A stretch of DNA of 64,000 bases from Amycolatopsis balhimycina FH 1894. GTDB taxonomy: Bacteria > Actinomycetota > Actinomycetes > Mycobacteriales > Pseudonocardiaceae. Location: positions 6,286,593 to 6,350,592 of the forward strand of contig NZ_KB913037.1 of the NCBI RefSeq assembly GCF_000384295.1. The letters run 5' to 3'. Below the pieces are notes generated by a model. That model was not told the DNA's origin. It did not search any database and worked only from the letters and a program-made list of their open reading frames with translations. Made by a program: the position numbers and the translations under genes. Of the stretch, positions 25,395 through 33,826 are shown one piece after another. Every line of letters begins with the position of its first letter. Position 1 is the stretch's first letter.

Positions 25395-26492
25395 ATGGAC
25401 TTGGACGGGATCAAGGGCGTACTGCGCACGTTCGCGGAAGTCGAGGCGCGCGGGGTGTCGCCGCTGTACGAGCACCTGGCGCTGCAGGCGGCGGCGGACG
25501 ACGACGTGGCGGGGCTGCTGTCGGTGGCCCGCGACGGCGAGGTCCGCGGGACGCTGCTGATGGCGACCGCGCACCGGCTCGTGCAGGCGGACCCGATCCA
25601 CCCGCTGTCGCGGTACTACCCGTCGCTGGGCGGCTTCGACGGCGTCGACTCCGAAACCTGGCCGCTGTTCCGGTCGTTCCTGCTGGAGCGTTCCGAGAAG
25701 GCCCGGGCCTTGATTTCGTCGCGCTACACGCAGACGAACGAGGTCCGCCGGGCGGCGCTGCTGTACCCGGGCGTGGCGCGGGCGGCTCGCGAAGCGGGCG
25801 GGAAGGTGTCGTTGCTGGAGGTGGGCTGCAGCGCGGGGCTGCTGCTGGGCCTGGACCGCTTCGGCTACCGCTACCAGTGCGACGGCGGAGACCAGCTGAC
25901 GGCGGGCCCGGCGAAGGCGGCGGTCGGCCTGCACTGCGCGCTGGACCTGGCGCCGGGCGCGGTGGCGCCCAAGCTGCCGAAGAAGCTGGCCGTGCTCGAC
26001 CGCGCGGGGCTCGACCGGGCACCGGTGGACCTGTCGGACGAGGACGAGCTGGCGTGGCTGGAGGCGTGCGTCTGGGCGGACCAGCCGGACCGCATCAGGC
26101 TCCTGCGCACGGCGGCGGCCGAGCAGACCCGGCACCGCCCGCGGTTGATCACGGGCGACGGCGTGGACGACCTGCCCGCGGCGGCGGCGTCACTGGAGGG
26201 GCCGCTGGTGGTGGTGACGAGCCACGCACTGGCCTACTTCCCGGCCGACCGGCGTGCGGCGTTCGTCTCGTTGTTGGCCGAACTGGCGGAGTCGCGGCCG
26301 GTGTGGTGGGTTTCGGAGGAGTTCTACGGTGCTGGGCTGGAGCTCGTGCTGCCCGGGCGGTCGGACCTTTCCGGCGGTGCGGACGGGCTCGCGACGCTGG
26401 GGGTGGTCCGGTGGGAGGACGGGAAGCCGGAGGCTGATGCCCTGGCGCGGACCGCGCCGCATGGGCAGCGGATGACCTGGCTGCCGCTCTAG
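25395..26492 (+). CDS. DUF2332 family protein
   Basis: A 365-residue protein matching DUF2332: an N-terminal helical part (FAEVEARGVSPLYEHLALQA), HPLSRYYPSLGG, then TNEVRRAALLYPGV and LLEVGCSAGLLLGLDRFGYR, which resembles an S-adenosylmethionine-binding glycine motif. VVVTSHALAYFP and the C-terminal WEDGK follow. The family is uncharacterised; a methyltransferase-like fold is inference from the G-C-S-A-G motif. It lies 8 bases behind the MaoC-like gene. A class III palindrome separates it from the convergent Nudix gene. Confidence 0.83.
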   Translation: MDLDGIKGVLRTFAEVEARGVSPLYEHLALQAAADDDVAGLLSVARDGEVRGTLLMATAHRLVQADPIHPLSRYYPSLGGFDGVDSETWPLFRSFLLERSEKARALISSRYTQTNEVRRAALLYPGVARAAREAGGKVSLLEVGCSAGLLLGLDRFGYRYQCDGGDQLTAGPAKAAVGLHCALDLAPGAVAPKLPKKLAVLDRAGLDRAPVDLSDEDELAWLEACVWADQPDRIRLLRTAAAEQTRHRPRLITGDGVDDLPAAAASLEGPLVVVTSHALAYFPADRRAAFVSLLAELAESRPVWWVSEEFYGAGLELVLPGRSDLSGGADGLATLGVVRWEDGKPEADALARTAPHGQRMTWLPL

Positions 26493-26536
26493 CCCTTGCC
26501 CGGCGGCGTGCGGGGCAGCCGCCGCTGCCGCTGCGA

Positions 26537-26589
26537 TGTCTTGAATGACTCATTCAGGTCTCCGGAGGTCCTGAATGAGTCATTCAAGA
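26537..26589. repeat. Palindromic repeat, class III (copy G), likely bidirectional terminator
   Basis: Two perfect 21-base arms (GTCTTGAATGACTCATTCAGG and its reverse complement, separated by 11 bases) fill the gap between the convergent DUF2332 and Nudix genes. Each arm contains its own small dyad around GACTC. Sequence differs from classes I and II but position and size are the same. Confidence 0.85.
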
Positions 26590-26610
26590 CCTCTGGCGAG
26601 CCTCGGCTGG

Positions 26611-27024
26611 TCAAGCCCGCGGCAGGACGTCCCAGTCACGAAGCGTCACGTAAAGCAGATCCACCAGCTCCCCGCCGGCCTCAAGCGCGGACAGGTCCGC
26701 CGCATCGGACCAACGCGCCTCCGACGCGTCGTCACCCGCTGTGAGAACCCCGCCGGTCACCACGCAGGCGTAGTCGTGGATCTCGTACGGCCCGCGCGTC
26801 ACCGTGCCGATCACTGTGCCCGGAATCACGTCCAGTCCCGTCTCCTCCCGCAGCTCCCTGATCACGGCCGCTTCGTCCGATTCGCCCGGTTCCACGCGTC
26901 CGCCGGGCAGGGACCACAGCCCCGATCCGGGGTCGTTCAGGCGCCGGATGAGCAGCAAGCGGCCCCGTGAGTCGAACGCGATGCCGCCGACGCAGCGGAT
27001 CGTGGTGCTCGCGGGGTGTGTCAT
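26611..27024 (-). CDS. Nudix hydrolase
   Basis: A 137-residue Nudix protein. The Nudix box runs from [20 protein letters not shown] into ETGL, giving the full GX5EX7REUXEEXGU pattern that binds Mg2+ and cleaves nucleoside-diphosphate-X bonds. The N-terminus [20 protein letters not shown] and the C-terminal [10 protein letters not shown] are typical of the MutT/ADP-ribose group. ATG 27024 fits the domain start; the frame extends upstream to 27183 with no homology. The exact substrate is unknown. Confidence 0.88.
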   Translation of the reverse strand: MTHPASTTIRCVGGIAFDSRGRLLLIRRLNDPGSGLWSLPGGRVEPGESDEAAVIRELREETGLDVIPGTVIGTVTRGPYEIHDYACVVTGGVLTAGDDASEARWSDAADLSALEAGGELVDLLYVTLRDWDVLPRA

Positions 27025-27153
27025 GCCCGAAGGGTAGACGTGACCGAACTGAAAACGGATGTCCTGTACACGGAGAGTAGCCGTACGGTACACTTCGGAC
27101 CGCGTGCTGCCCCGAGCGCGGGACTTACCTCCCGCGTACTCGGCCAGTGCGGT

Positions 27154-27173
27154 ACAAGTTAAGTGCCACTTGT
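27154..27173. promoter_or_regulatory. Inverted repeat upstream of the 57-aa peptide gene
   Basis: ACAAGT-TAAGTGCC-ACTTGT lies in the 173-bp gap between the Nudix start and the small gene at 27198. It could be an operator or a leader hairpin. The GTACAC and CCGTACGG words nearby (27070-27095) are further small dyads. No protein is assigned. Confidence 0.3.
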
Positions 27174-27197
27174 CCGGTGTCACCGTAAGAGACGGGA

Positions 27198-27371
27198 TTG
27201 ATCACGGTGAACGTGAAGAAGATTGCGGGCCTCGCCGGTATCGCGCTGGTGCTGTTCTTCGTCATTGCCCAGCCGGGCCAGGCTGCGGGCCTCGTCGGCA
27301 ACATCGTCCATTTCCTGCGTGCCTCGGCCGAATCGGTGATCACCTTCGTCAGCAACGTGTTCAAGGGCTGA
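27198..27371 (+). CDS. 57-residue hydrophobic peptide upstream of a PH-domain gene
   Basis: A small frame beginning at TTG 27198 (GTG 27207 is the alternative). It reads M-I-T-V-N-V-K-K then a hydrophobic helix ([19 protein letters not shown]) and a second amphipathic half ([20 protein letters not shown]) ending SNVFKG. GAGACGGG precedes the start. It is 20 bases upstream of the PH-domain membrane gene, same strand. The basic residues before one membrane helix, the absence of rare codons and the clean spacing support a real gene. Function is unknown. Confidence 0.65.
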   Translation: MITVNVKKIAGLAGIALVLFFVIAQPGQAAGLVGNIVHFLRASAESVITFVSNVFKG

Positions 27372-27391
27372 TCGGGGGCTACCCTCGAACC

Positions 27392-27952
27392 ATGTTCGCG
27401 CCACGCGATCCCGACGAGTACCTCCTCGACACCGAGCGGCGGGTCATCCGGATCCGCCGCCACTGGGCGGTGCTGCTTTGGGACACCTTCGAGGCGGCCG
27501 CGCTGCTGGCCGTCTGCGTCCTGGTGTCCTACCTGCTGCCACCGGCGCTGTACATCGGCCAGAACATCCTCTGGTACGTCGCGCTGCTCGTCGTCCTGCG
27601 GTTCGCCTACGTGGTGATCGAGTGGTGGGTCGAACGGCTGGTGGTCACGGACAAGCGGTTCGTCATGACCACCGGCGTGTTCACCACCAAGGTGCTGATG
27701 ATGCCGATCAGCAAGGTCACGGACCTCAGCTACGTCCGCACGGCGAACGGCCGCATGATGGGCTACGGCACGATGGTGGTCGAGTCCGCCGGTCAGATCC
27801 AGGCGCTGAACCGGATCGACTACATCCCGCGCCCCGAAGAGTTCTACGACACGATCTCGGAACTCGTCTTCGGCGACAAGCAGAAGCAGGCCGAACGCTT
27901 CTCGATGATCAAGGCCCAGCGTGCGGCCCGCGGCAAGAAGCCCGTCGGCTGA
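27392..27952 (+). CDS. PH-domain (bPH/DUF304) membrane protein
   Basis: A 186-residue protein. RDPDEYLLDTERRVIRIRRH opens the bacterial PH (YdbT/DUF304) pattern, two membrane helices follow (AALLAVCVLVSYLLPPALYI and NILWYVALLVVLRFAYVVIE), then the PH core: ERLVVTDKRFVMTTGVFTTK, VLMMPISKVTDLSYV, GYGTMVVESAGQIQALNRID. The C-terminus is basic. Similar proteins are widespread in actinobacteria and their role is unknown. ATG 27392 follows the small hydrophobic gene closely, and the two may form an operon. Confidence 0.87.
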   Translation: MFAPRDPDEYLLDTERRVIRIRRHWAVLLWDTFEAAALLAVCVLVSYLLPPALYIGQNILWYVALLVVLRFAYVVIEWWVERLVVTDKRFVMTTGVFTTKVLMMPISKVTDLSYVRTANGRMMGYGTMVVESAGQIQALNRIDYIPRPEEFYDTISELVFGDKQKQAERFSMIKAQRAARGKKPVG

Positions 27953-28000
27953 GTCATCCCGCCGTAAGTGTGACGTAGCGCATCGTCGACAATGGACACG

Positions 28001-28864
28001 ATGCGCATCGACCTGCACGCCCACTCCACCGCTTCCGACGGCACCGACTCGCCGGCCGGGCTCGTCGCCGCAGCCGCGAACGCCGGGCTCGACGTCGTCG
28101 CGATCACCGACCACGACACCACCGCGGGCTGGGCGCCCGCCTCCGAGGCGGTGCCGCCGGGCCTGACCCTGGTTCCCGGCGCCGAGCTCTCCACGGTGTC
28201 GATCGACCCCGAGACGGGCAGGCAGATCAGTGTCCACCTGCTCGCCTACCTCTTCGACCCGACGTCCGAGGCCGTCGTCACCGAGCAGACCCGGCTGCGG
28301 CTCGAGCGCCGCACGCGGCTGCGCCGGATGGCCGAGCGGATGGCCGCCGACGGCCTGCCGATCGACGCCGACGAGATCTTCGGCCTGCTGCCCGAGGACT
28401 CGCCGCCCGGCCGCCCGCACCTGGCGCAGGCCCTGGTCCGGGCCGGGCTCGTCAAGTCCGTCGACGAGGCTTTCGCCGACTACCTGAGCCCCCGGCGCGG
28501 CTACTACGTCGCCCGGCGCGACACGCCGGTCGGGGAAGCCATCGACATGATCGTCGCAGCCGGCGGCGTCACGGTCATCGCGCACCCCTTCGCCTTCAGC
28601 CGTGGCGCCACCATCAGCGAGGACACCCTCGCCGAGCTGGCCGCGCGCGGGCTCACCGGCGTCGAGGCCGACCACCCGAACCACGACGCGCCGACGCGGG
28701 CCCGCACCCGCGAGCTCGCCGGCGAGCTCGGCCTGCTGGTCACCGGGTCCAGCGACTACCACGGCACGAACAAGACGATCGCGCTCGGCGAGTGCACCAC
28801 CGACCCCGGTCAGTTAGAGGAACTCGTTTCGCGCGCGACTGGCTACCAGGTCGTGAAGGGCTGA
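28001..28864 (+). CDS. PHP-domain phosphoesterase
   Basis: About 287 residues. Metal-binding motifs of the PHP superfamily appear in order: RIDLHAHSTASDGTDSP, VVAITDHDTTAGWA, LVPGAELS, VTVIAHPF and ITGSSDYHG-like VTGSSDYHGTNK. Family members hydrolyse phosphoesters; this group resembles YciV/TrpH-type nucleotide or 3',5'-bisphosphate phosphatases. ATG 28001 (MRIDLHAHS) is preferred over ATG 27992 by comparison with the family start. It is followed 1 base later by the MarC gene, so they are likely co-transcribed. Confidence 0.9.
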   Translation: MRIDLHAHSTASDGTDSPAGLVAAAANAGLDVVAITDHDTTAGWAPASEAVPPGLTLVPGAELSTVSIDPETGRQISVHLLAYLFDPTSEAVVTEQTRLRLERRTRLRRMAERMAADGLPIDADEIFGLLPEDSPPGRPHLAQALVRAGLVKSVDEAFADYLSPRRGYYVARRDTPVGEAIDMIVAAGGVTVIAHPFAFSRGATISEDTLAELAARGLTGVEADHPNHDAPTRARTRELAGELGLLVTGSSDYHGTNKTIALGECTTDPGQLEELVSRATGYQVVKG

Positions 28865-28865
28865 C

Positions 28866-29495
28866 ATGGCGATCGCCGGCTTCTTCGACGTCAAGCTCTT
28901 CATGAGCGCGACGATCACGTTGGTCGTCATCATGGACCCGCCCGGCACCGTGCCGGTGTTCCTCAGCCTCGTCGGCCGCAAGCCGATGGCGACGCGGGCG
29001 CGCGCCGCCCGGCAAGCGGTCCTGGTGTCGTTGCTGGTCATCACCCTGTTCGCGGTCGCTGGCCAGGCGATCCTGGCCTACCTCGGCATCGGCATCCCGG
29101 CGCTGCAGGGCGCCGGCGGGCTGCTGCTCCTGCTCATCTCGCTGCAGCTGCTCACCGGCAACGGGCACGAGCCGGAGACGGCGGCCGAAGACGTCAACAT
29201 CGCGCTCGTGCCGCTCGGCACGCCGCTGCTGGCCGGGCCTGGCGCGATCGCCGCGACCATCGTGTTCGTCCGGCAGGCGGACGGCCACCTCGGCGCGTAC
29301 ATCGCGCTGGCGCTGGCGATCGTCACGACCCACCTCGTGATCTACCTCTGCATGCGCTACTCCGGGTTCGTCATCCGGCTGATCAAGGAAAGCGGCATCA
29401 CGCTGCTGGCCAAGGTGGCCGGCCTGCTGCTCGCCGCCATCGCGGTCGAGCTCGTCGCGAACTCGGTCCGCGGCTTCATCTCCGGCGCCGGCTGA
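28866..29495 (+). CDS. MarC-family integral membrane protein
   Basis: A 209-residue protein with six predicted membrane helices: FMSATITLVVIMDPPGTVPV, AVLVSLLVITLFAVAGQAIL, LQGAGGLLLLLISLQLLTGN, and so on. The MarC signatures PGTVPVFLSL and PLGTPLLAGPGAIAATIVF are present. MarC proteins are conserved but not transporters of known substrate. It starts 1 base after the PHP gene. A short inverted repeat TGTCC-TGCC-GGACA (29511-29524) follows its stop. Confidence 0.88.
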   Translation: MAIAGFFDVKLFMSATITLVVIMDPPGTVPVFLSLVGRKPMATRARAARQAVLVSLLVITLFAVAGQAILAYLGIGIPALQGAGGLLLLLISLQLLTGNGHEPETAAEDVNIALVPLGTPLLAGPGAIAATIVFVRQADGHLGAYIALALAIVTTHLVIYLCMRYSGFVIRLIKESGITLLAKVAGLLLAAIAVELVANSVRGFISGAG

Positions 29496-29587
29496 CGCCA
29501 CCACCCGGGTTGTCCTGCCGGACAGGATGCGCCGGGTTCGTTGACATCGTTGGCACTTCTCCCGCAGCCTGAAGCTCAGCTCAGCGG

Positions 29588-29601
29588 TTGAAACGATTCA
29601 A
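29588..29601. promoter_or_regulatory. LacI-type operator-like site before the GH78-like gene
   Basis: TTGAAACGATTCAA is a near-perfect dyad with a central CG (half-sites TGAAAC and TGAATC), the shape of LacI-family operators controlling sugar genes. It lies 19 bases before the ATG and about 40 bases downstream of a TTGACA (29541-29546) that could be a -35 element. Confidence 0.5.
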
Positions 29602-29620
29602 ACGCCTTGCGGAGGCCTCG

Positions 29621-32083
29621 ATGAAGTGGCTCAGAGCGTTCCTGCCGGTGGCAGTCCTGGTGGCGAGCGGCATGGCCGCCGCGCCCGCCACGGCCGCACC
29701 CGGCTGGCAGAAGTACGTCGTCGCCCCGGCGAACCGGGACGTCCGGCCGGTGCGGGTGCTGTCCACCAGCGGCGACGTCACGAACCCGAACGGCCTGCTC
29801 GGGCGCGGGGTGGCGACGCTCAAGCGGCAGGCGCCGCCACCGAAGCCGGCGTGGCCGGCGGGGACCACGGCCGCCGCGTCGTCGTTCCACGCGCCGAACA
29901 ACGGCGGGAACGGCCGGCCGCGGACCTACGACCCCGGCAACGCCGTCGACGGCAACACCGAGACGTTCTGGAACGACGACACGATCGGCGCCTACCCGGA
30001 CGTCCTGACGATCACCTCGGCCGCGCCGGTCGCCCTCCCCGGCGTCACCATTTTGTCCAATGTGGACGGAGTGCCGCAGGACTTCACGGTCGAGGTGCTG
30101 GACGCGGGGGCGTGGCGGGTGGCCGCGACGGTCGGCGGCAACACCGCCGTGCAGCGTGCGGTCGCCTTCGACCGGCCGGTGACCACCACGCAGGTCCGGA
30201 TCACCGTGACGAAGGACCAGAGCACCCCGTCCGGCGAGTTCAGCCGCGTCAGCGAGGTCTGGCCGGGCCTGGTCGCCGATCCGCCGGTGCCGGTCGCGGT
30301 GCTCGACTTCGGCAAGGTCGTCGCCGGCTATCCGAAGATCGCCTTCGCGGGCGCGTCGGCGAACCGGCCGGGCGTGCGGCTGTCGTTCTCCGAAACCCAG
30401 CAGTACCTGGGTGAACGTTCCGACTTCACGCGTTCGGACTTCTCCGGCGGGCCGGGCAGCGACCAGTACGCCGTGCCCGCGGCACCGACCGTCTGGCGTG
30501 ACACGAAGGGCTGCGTTTCGGGGACCCAGGTGTGCGCGGACGGCTTGCACGGCTTCCGCTACCTGCGGATCAGCCTCGACGCGCTCGCGTCGGACGCACC
30601 GCTGGCCCAGCCGTCCGGTGAGGTGCGGATCAGCGGTGTCTCGCTCGACTTCACGCCGTTCCTCGGCACGCCGTCGACCTACCGCGGCTGGTTCGAGTCG
30701 TCCGACGAAGACCTGAACCGCTACTGGTACGCCGCGTCCTACACGAACGAGCTGGGCATGGACACCTTCCGGGAGTCCGATGTGGACCCGCGCGGCGCGT
30801 TCTCGCCGTCACTGGACGGGAAGCTGGTGCTGCACGACGGCGCGAAGCGCGACCGGGACCCGTACGTCGGCGACGTCGCGGTGTCCGGCCTGACGCAGTA
30901 CCTGACCCACCAGGACGGCACGGCGGCGCGGAACGTCCTCGCCGACCTGGCCGACCACCAGCGCGCGGACGGCTGGATCCCGCCGGCTTCGATCAACGAC
31001 TACACGCTGCCGCTGTTCGACTATCCGCTCTGGTGGGTGACGTCGAGCTGGGACTACGTCCTCTACACCGGCGACACCGCGTACGCGGCTTCGTACTACT
31101 CGCACCTCGTGAAGACGCTCGACAGCTGGTATCCGTCGGTCACCGATTCGCGCGGGTTGCTCGCGAAGGGCCTGAACGGCACCGGCGGTTACGGCGACTA
31201 CGCGTTCCTGCCGCGTACGGGCGAAGTGACGTACTACAACGCGTTGTACGTCCGGGCTCTTCAGGGCGCGGCGGGCTTGGCGCGGGCGACGGGGCACGCG
31301 GCTGACGCGGACCGGTGGCTTTCGCGCGCTTCGGGCGTGGCCGCGGCTGTGAACGCTTATTTGTGGGATCCGGCGGCGGGCGCGTACCTCGACTCGGCGA
31401 CGGGCGCGGTGCGCCACGGCCAGGATGGCAACAGCCACGCGATCCTGGCCGGGATCGCTTCGCCGTCGCAGGCGGCTTCCGCGTTGGCCCGGCTGGCGGC
31501 CGGGGCGCTGCCGTACGGGAACCCGTTCATGGACAACGACACTCTCGTGTCCGATGGCACGAAGCGCGTGTACGCGTTCACGTCGTTCCCTGAGCTGCAG
31601 GCGAGGTTCCGGAGCGGGCAGGCGGCGTCCGCGATCGACCAGATCAAGCGGATGTACGGCTGGATGGCCACGCACGACCCCGGAATCACGGCCTGGGAAG
31701 GCATCGGCGAGGGCGGCTCGCACTACGAACAGGGCTACACGTCGGCCGCGCACGGCTGGTCGACCGGTGTCGTCCCGGCGCTGACGAACGAGCTGCTGGG
31801 CGTCTCGCCGACGTCGCCCGGCTTCGCGACGTGGAAGGTCGCGCCGAGCCCGGGCGGCGTTTCTTGGGCGCGAGGAGCGGTGCCGACGCCGAAGGGCGCG
31901 TTGTCCGCTTCGTGGACGCAGCAGGGTTCGGTGTTTTCGCTGACGGTCACGGCTCCGCTCGGGACGTCCGGCTCGTTGGTGGTCCCGGCCGGCCGCCTGG
32001 TCCTGCTGGACGGCCGCGCGGTGCGGGCCGCCGGACCTCTCACGGTGTCCGGCGGCACCCACACGGTCCTGGTGGTGCGGTAG
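29621..32083 (+). CDS. Secreted GH78-like alpha-L-rhamnosidase with F5/8-type C domain
   Basis: An 820-residue exported glycosidase. Residues 1-26 are a signal peptide (MKWLRAFLPVAVLVASG, then AAAPATA|APG). A discoidin-like carbohydrate-binding domain (about 85-215: DPGNAVDGNTETFWNDD; VTTTQVRITVTK) precedes a beta-sandwich and an (alpha/alpha)6 barrel with FRESDVDPRGAFSPSLDG, DYTLPLFDYPLWWVTSSWDY, GYGDYAFLPRTGEVTYYNAL and WEGIGEGGSHYEQGYTSAAH, plus a C-terminal beta domain. These resemble GH78 rhamnosidases. ATG 29621 has GCGGAGG before it; an upstream TTG at 29588 overlaps the operator-like site. A class I palindrome follows the gene. Confidence 0.85.
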   Translation: MKWLRAFLPVAVLVASGMAAAPATAAPGWQKYVVAPANRDVRPVRVLSTSGDVTNPNGLLGRGVATLKRQAPPPKPAWPAGTTAAASSFHAPNNGGNGRPRTYDPGNAVDGNTETFWNDDTIGAYPDVLTITSAAPVALPGVTILSNVDGVPQDFTVEVLDAGAWRVAATVGGNTAVQRAVAFDRPVTTTQVRITVTKDQSTPSGEFSRVSEVWPGLVADPPVPVAVLDFGKVVAGYPKIAFAGASANRPGVRLSFSETQQYLGERSDFTRSDFSGGPGSDQYAVPAAPTVWRDTKGCVSGTQVCADGLHGFRYLRISLDALASDAPLAQPSGEVRISGVSLDFTPFLGTPSTYRGWFESSDEDLNRYWYAASYTNELGMDTFRESDVDPRGAFSPSLDGKLVLHDGAKRDRDPYVGDVAVSGLTQYLTHQDGTAARNVLADLADHQRADGWIPPASINDYTLPLFDYPLWWVTSSWDYVLYTGDTAYAASYYSHLVKTLDSWYPSVTDSRGLLAKGLNGTGGYGDYAFLPRTGEVTYYNALYVRALQGAAGLARATGHAADADRWLSRASGVAAAVNAYLWDPAAGAYLDSATGAVRHGQDGNSHAILAGIASPSQAASALARLAAGALPYGNPFMDNDTLVSDGTKRVYAFTSFPELQARFRSGQAASAIDQIKRMYGWMATHDPGITAWEGIGEGGSHYEQGYTSAAHGWSTGVVPALTNELLGVSPTSPGFATWKVAPSPGGVSWARGAVPTPKGALSASWTQQGSVFSLTVTAPLGTSGSLVVPAGRLVLLDGRAVRAAGPLTVSGGTHTVLVVR

Positions 32084-32086
32084 TTC

Positions 32087-32133
32087 GTGAAGGCCACCTT
32101 GAGGAACTTCAAGTTCCTCAAGGTGGCCTTCAC
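32087..32133. repeat. Palindromic repeat, class I (copy B), perfect 47-nt palindrome
   Basis: Perfect 23-base arms around a single central C, beginning GTGAAGGCCACCTTGAGG and ending CCTCAAGGTGGCCTTCAC, four bases behind the rhamnosidase stop and before the PD-(D/E)XK gene. It is the most regular class I copy and serves as the reference for that class. Confidence 0.88.
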
Positions 32134-32187
32134 GGCTTTCCGGGTGCCGTGCGGAAAGTGTCGGTGGTGGTGCGTAGCGTGGGGAAC

Positions 32188-33051
32188 GTGAAGGAGCAGA
32201 TGGGCTTCGACTTCGGCGTCGCGCAACCGGTGCGGCTGACGAAGGTCTCGCCGGCGCGGCTGGCGACCTTCGACGACTGCCCGCGCCGGTACCAGCTCGC
32301 ATACCTCCAACGGCCGACACCGCAGCGCACCGGGCCGTGGGCGCACAGCACCCTCGGCGCGGTGGTGCACAACGCGCTGCGGGCGCTGTTCGACCTGCCG
32401 GTGCTCAAGCGGGTGCCACAGCGGGCGATGGCGCTGGTGGCCGAGTTCTGGAAGGACGCCGGCTTCGAGAGCGACGAGCAGGCGGCGCGGTACCGGGCGC
32501 GGGCCAAGGGCTGGGTGGCGGAGTACGTCGAGGACAACGACGTCAGCCACGACCCGGTCGGGCTGGAGCGGTGGGTGTCGGCGCCGGTCAGCCCGGCGCC
32601 GGGGGAGCGGCCTTCGATGATCATCGAAGGCCGCACGGACCGCATCGACGCGCGCGACGGCGAACTGGTGATCGTCGACTACAAGACGGGTCGCCGGCCA
32701 CCGGACGAGTACGAAGCACGGGCGTCACAGGCACTTGCGCTGTACGCGGTCGCCGCGGCGCGGACGTTGCGGACGCCGTGCACCACAGTCGAACTGCACC
32801 ACCTGCCGAGCGGCACGATCGCGGCGGCGGAGCACACGCCGGAGAGCCTGCGCAGGCACCTGCAACGCGCCGACGAGACCGCCGGAGACCTCAGGCTGGC
32901 CACGGATACCCTGGACGCGGGCGGCGACGGGGACGTGCTGTTCCCGCCCCGCCCGGACCGGCGTTGCGCCTGGTGCGACTTCAGGCCGAGCTGCGCGGCG
33001 GGGCAGGAAGCGGCCCCGCAGGCGCAGCCCTGGGACCTGCTCGCGCCCTGA
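32188..33051 (+). CDS. RecB-family PD-(D/E)XK exonuclease-like protein
   Basis: About 287 residues. The start region RLTKVSPARLATFDDCPRRYQ is the RecB-type helix with C-P-R-R-Y; the nuclease core is MIIEGRTDRIDARDGELVIV then DYKTGRRPPDEYEA, giving the D...(D)xK catalytic residues with DYKTG. The C-terminus has RRCAWCDFRPSC, which with the earlier Cys may bind an iron-sulphur cluster as in Cas4/AddB-like nucleases. GTG 32188 or ATG 32200 could be the start; the latter has AAGGAG but only 3 bases away. A role in recombination or repair is inferred. Confidence 0.85.
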   Translation: MKEQMGFDFGVAQPVRLTKVSPARLATFDDCPRRYQLAYLQRPTPQRTGPWAHSTLGAVVHNALRALFDLPVLKRVPQRAMALVAEFWKDAGFESDEQAARYRARAKGWVAEYVEDNDVSHDPVGLERWVSAPVSPAPGERPSMIIEGRTDRIDARDGELVIVDYKTGRRPPDEYEARASQALALYAVAAARTLRTPCTTVELHHLPSGTIAAAEHTPESLRRHLQRADETAGDLRLATDTLDAGGDGDVLFPPRPDRRCAWCDFRPSCAAGQEAAPQAQPWDLLAP

Positions 33052-33063
33052 ACGGGAGGGAAC

Positions 33064-33516
33064 GTGGCTTCACCGGACACCGACGAACTGGCCACGGTGC
33101 CGTTCGCCACCGACGCCACCGACGCCACCGACGCCACCGACGCCACCGAGGCGCCCGGGGCGGAGACGGCGCCGCAGCAGCGGGCTGAGCCCGAACTGAT
33201 CGAACCGGAGCCCGCCGCGCCGGAAGCTCCGGCCAGGGCGAAGGACGGCGGCCGCTGGTGGCGCGGGTTCACGGGCTCGTTGGCGGCAGGACTCGTGGTC
33301 CTGGCCATCGGGGTGCTGGTGGTGGCGGGAATCGACCTGTACACGGGAGCGCCGGGTCCGGGTCCGGTCCTGCTGGTCGGCCACCCGATCGCGGCGGCGC
33401 TGGCCGTGCTGGCTCAGCGGGTCGCGGACCGTCGGAACGGCCTCCCGGCCGTGGGAGCGGGTGTCGCGGTGGTGCTGTTCACGGCCTCGGCCCTGACCCT
33501 CTTCTGGCTCACCTGA
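33064..33516 (+). CDS. Small membrane protein with Thr/Asp-rich tandem repeat
   Basis: A 150-residue protein. The first 65 residues are acidic and Ala/Pro/Glu rich, including four perfect 9-bp tandem units of GACGCCACC (33112-33147) that encode D-A-T repeats. Two to three membrane helices follow (GSLAAGLVVLAIGVLVVAGID; PVLLVGHPIAAALAVLAQRV; VGAGVAVVLFTASALTLFWL). GTG 33064 follows CGGGAGGGAAC. It is 12 bases behind the RecB-like gene and likely in the same operon. The family is unknown to me. Confidence 0.75.
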   Translation: MASPDTDELATVPFATDATDATDATDATEAPGAETAPQQRAEPELIEPEPAAPEAPARAKDGGRWWRGFTGSLAAGLVVLAIGVLVVAGIDLYTGAPGPGPVLLVGHPIAAALAVLAQRVADRRNGLPAVGAGVAVVLFTASALTLFWLT

Positions 33517-33528
33517 CCACGAACCCCC

Positions 33529-33826
33529 TCACGTGAGTCCCGCCCCTGATCACGCGAGTTCCGGCTCCAATCACGCGAGTCCCGAGTTCCAGCACCTGAG
33601 ATGCCCGCTCAATCACGCGAAATGCCTCTCCACGCACCTGAGTCCGGGTTCGCGCGGCACGTTGACGGCCGAACTCGCGCGTTCGAGCCCGGGCCCCGCG
33701 TGATCAGAGCCGTAACTCGCGTGACTGGGCCCGTAACTCGCGTGATTGGGGCCGGAACTCGGGTGATCGAGGCCGGAAGTCGTGTGATCAAGCGGGCATC
33801 ACGTGTGATTGGCGGGACGACACGGG
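33529..33826. repeat. Array of degenerate ~20-bp units in two inverted halves
   Basis: About six left-hand units resemble ATCACGCGAGTTCCGGCTCC; about seven right-hand units are their reverse complement (AACTCGCGTGATTGGGGCC and variants), with the turn near 33660-33690. Units differ at several positions and have no constant spacers. The array fills the 310-bp gap between convergent genes ending at 33516 (+) and 33827 (-). No open frame of note lies inside. Confidence 0.8.

Noticed and set aside
33529..33826. CRISPR-like array
   Set aside because: Units differ from each other, have no unique spacers of constant length, change orientation half-way and have no cas genes near.
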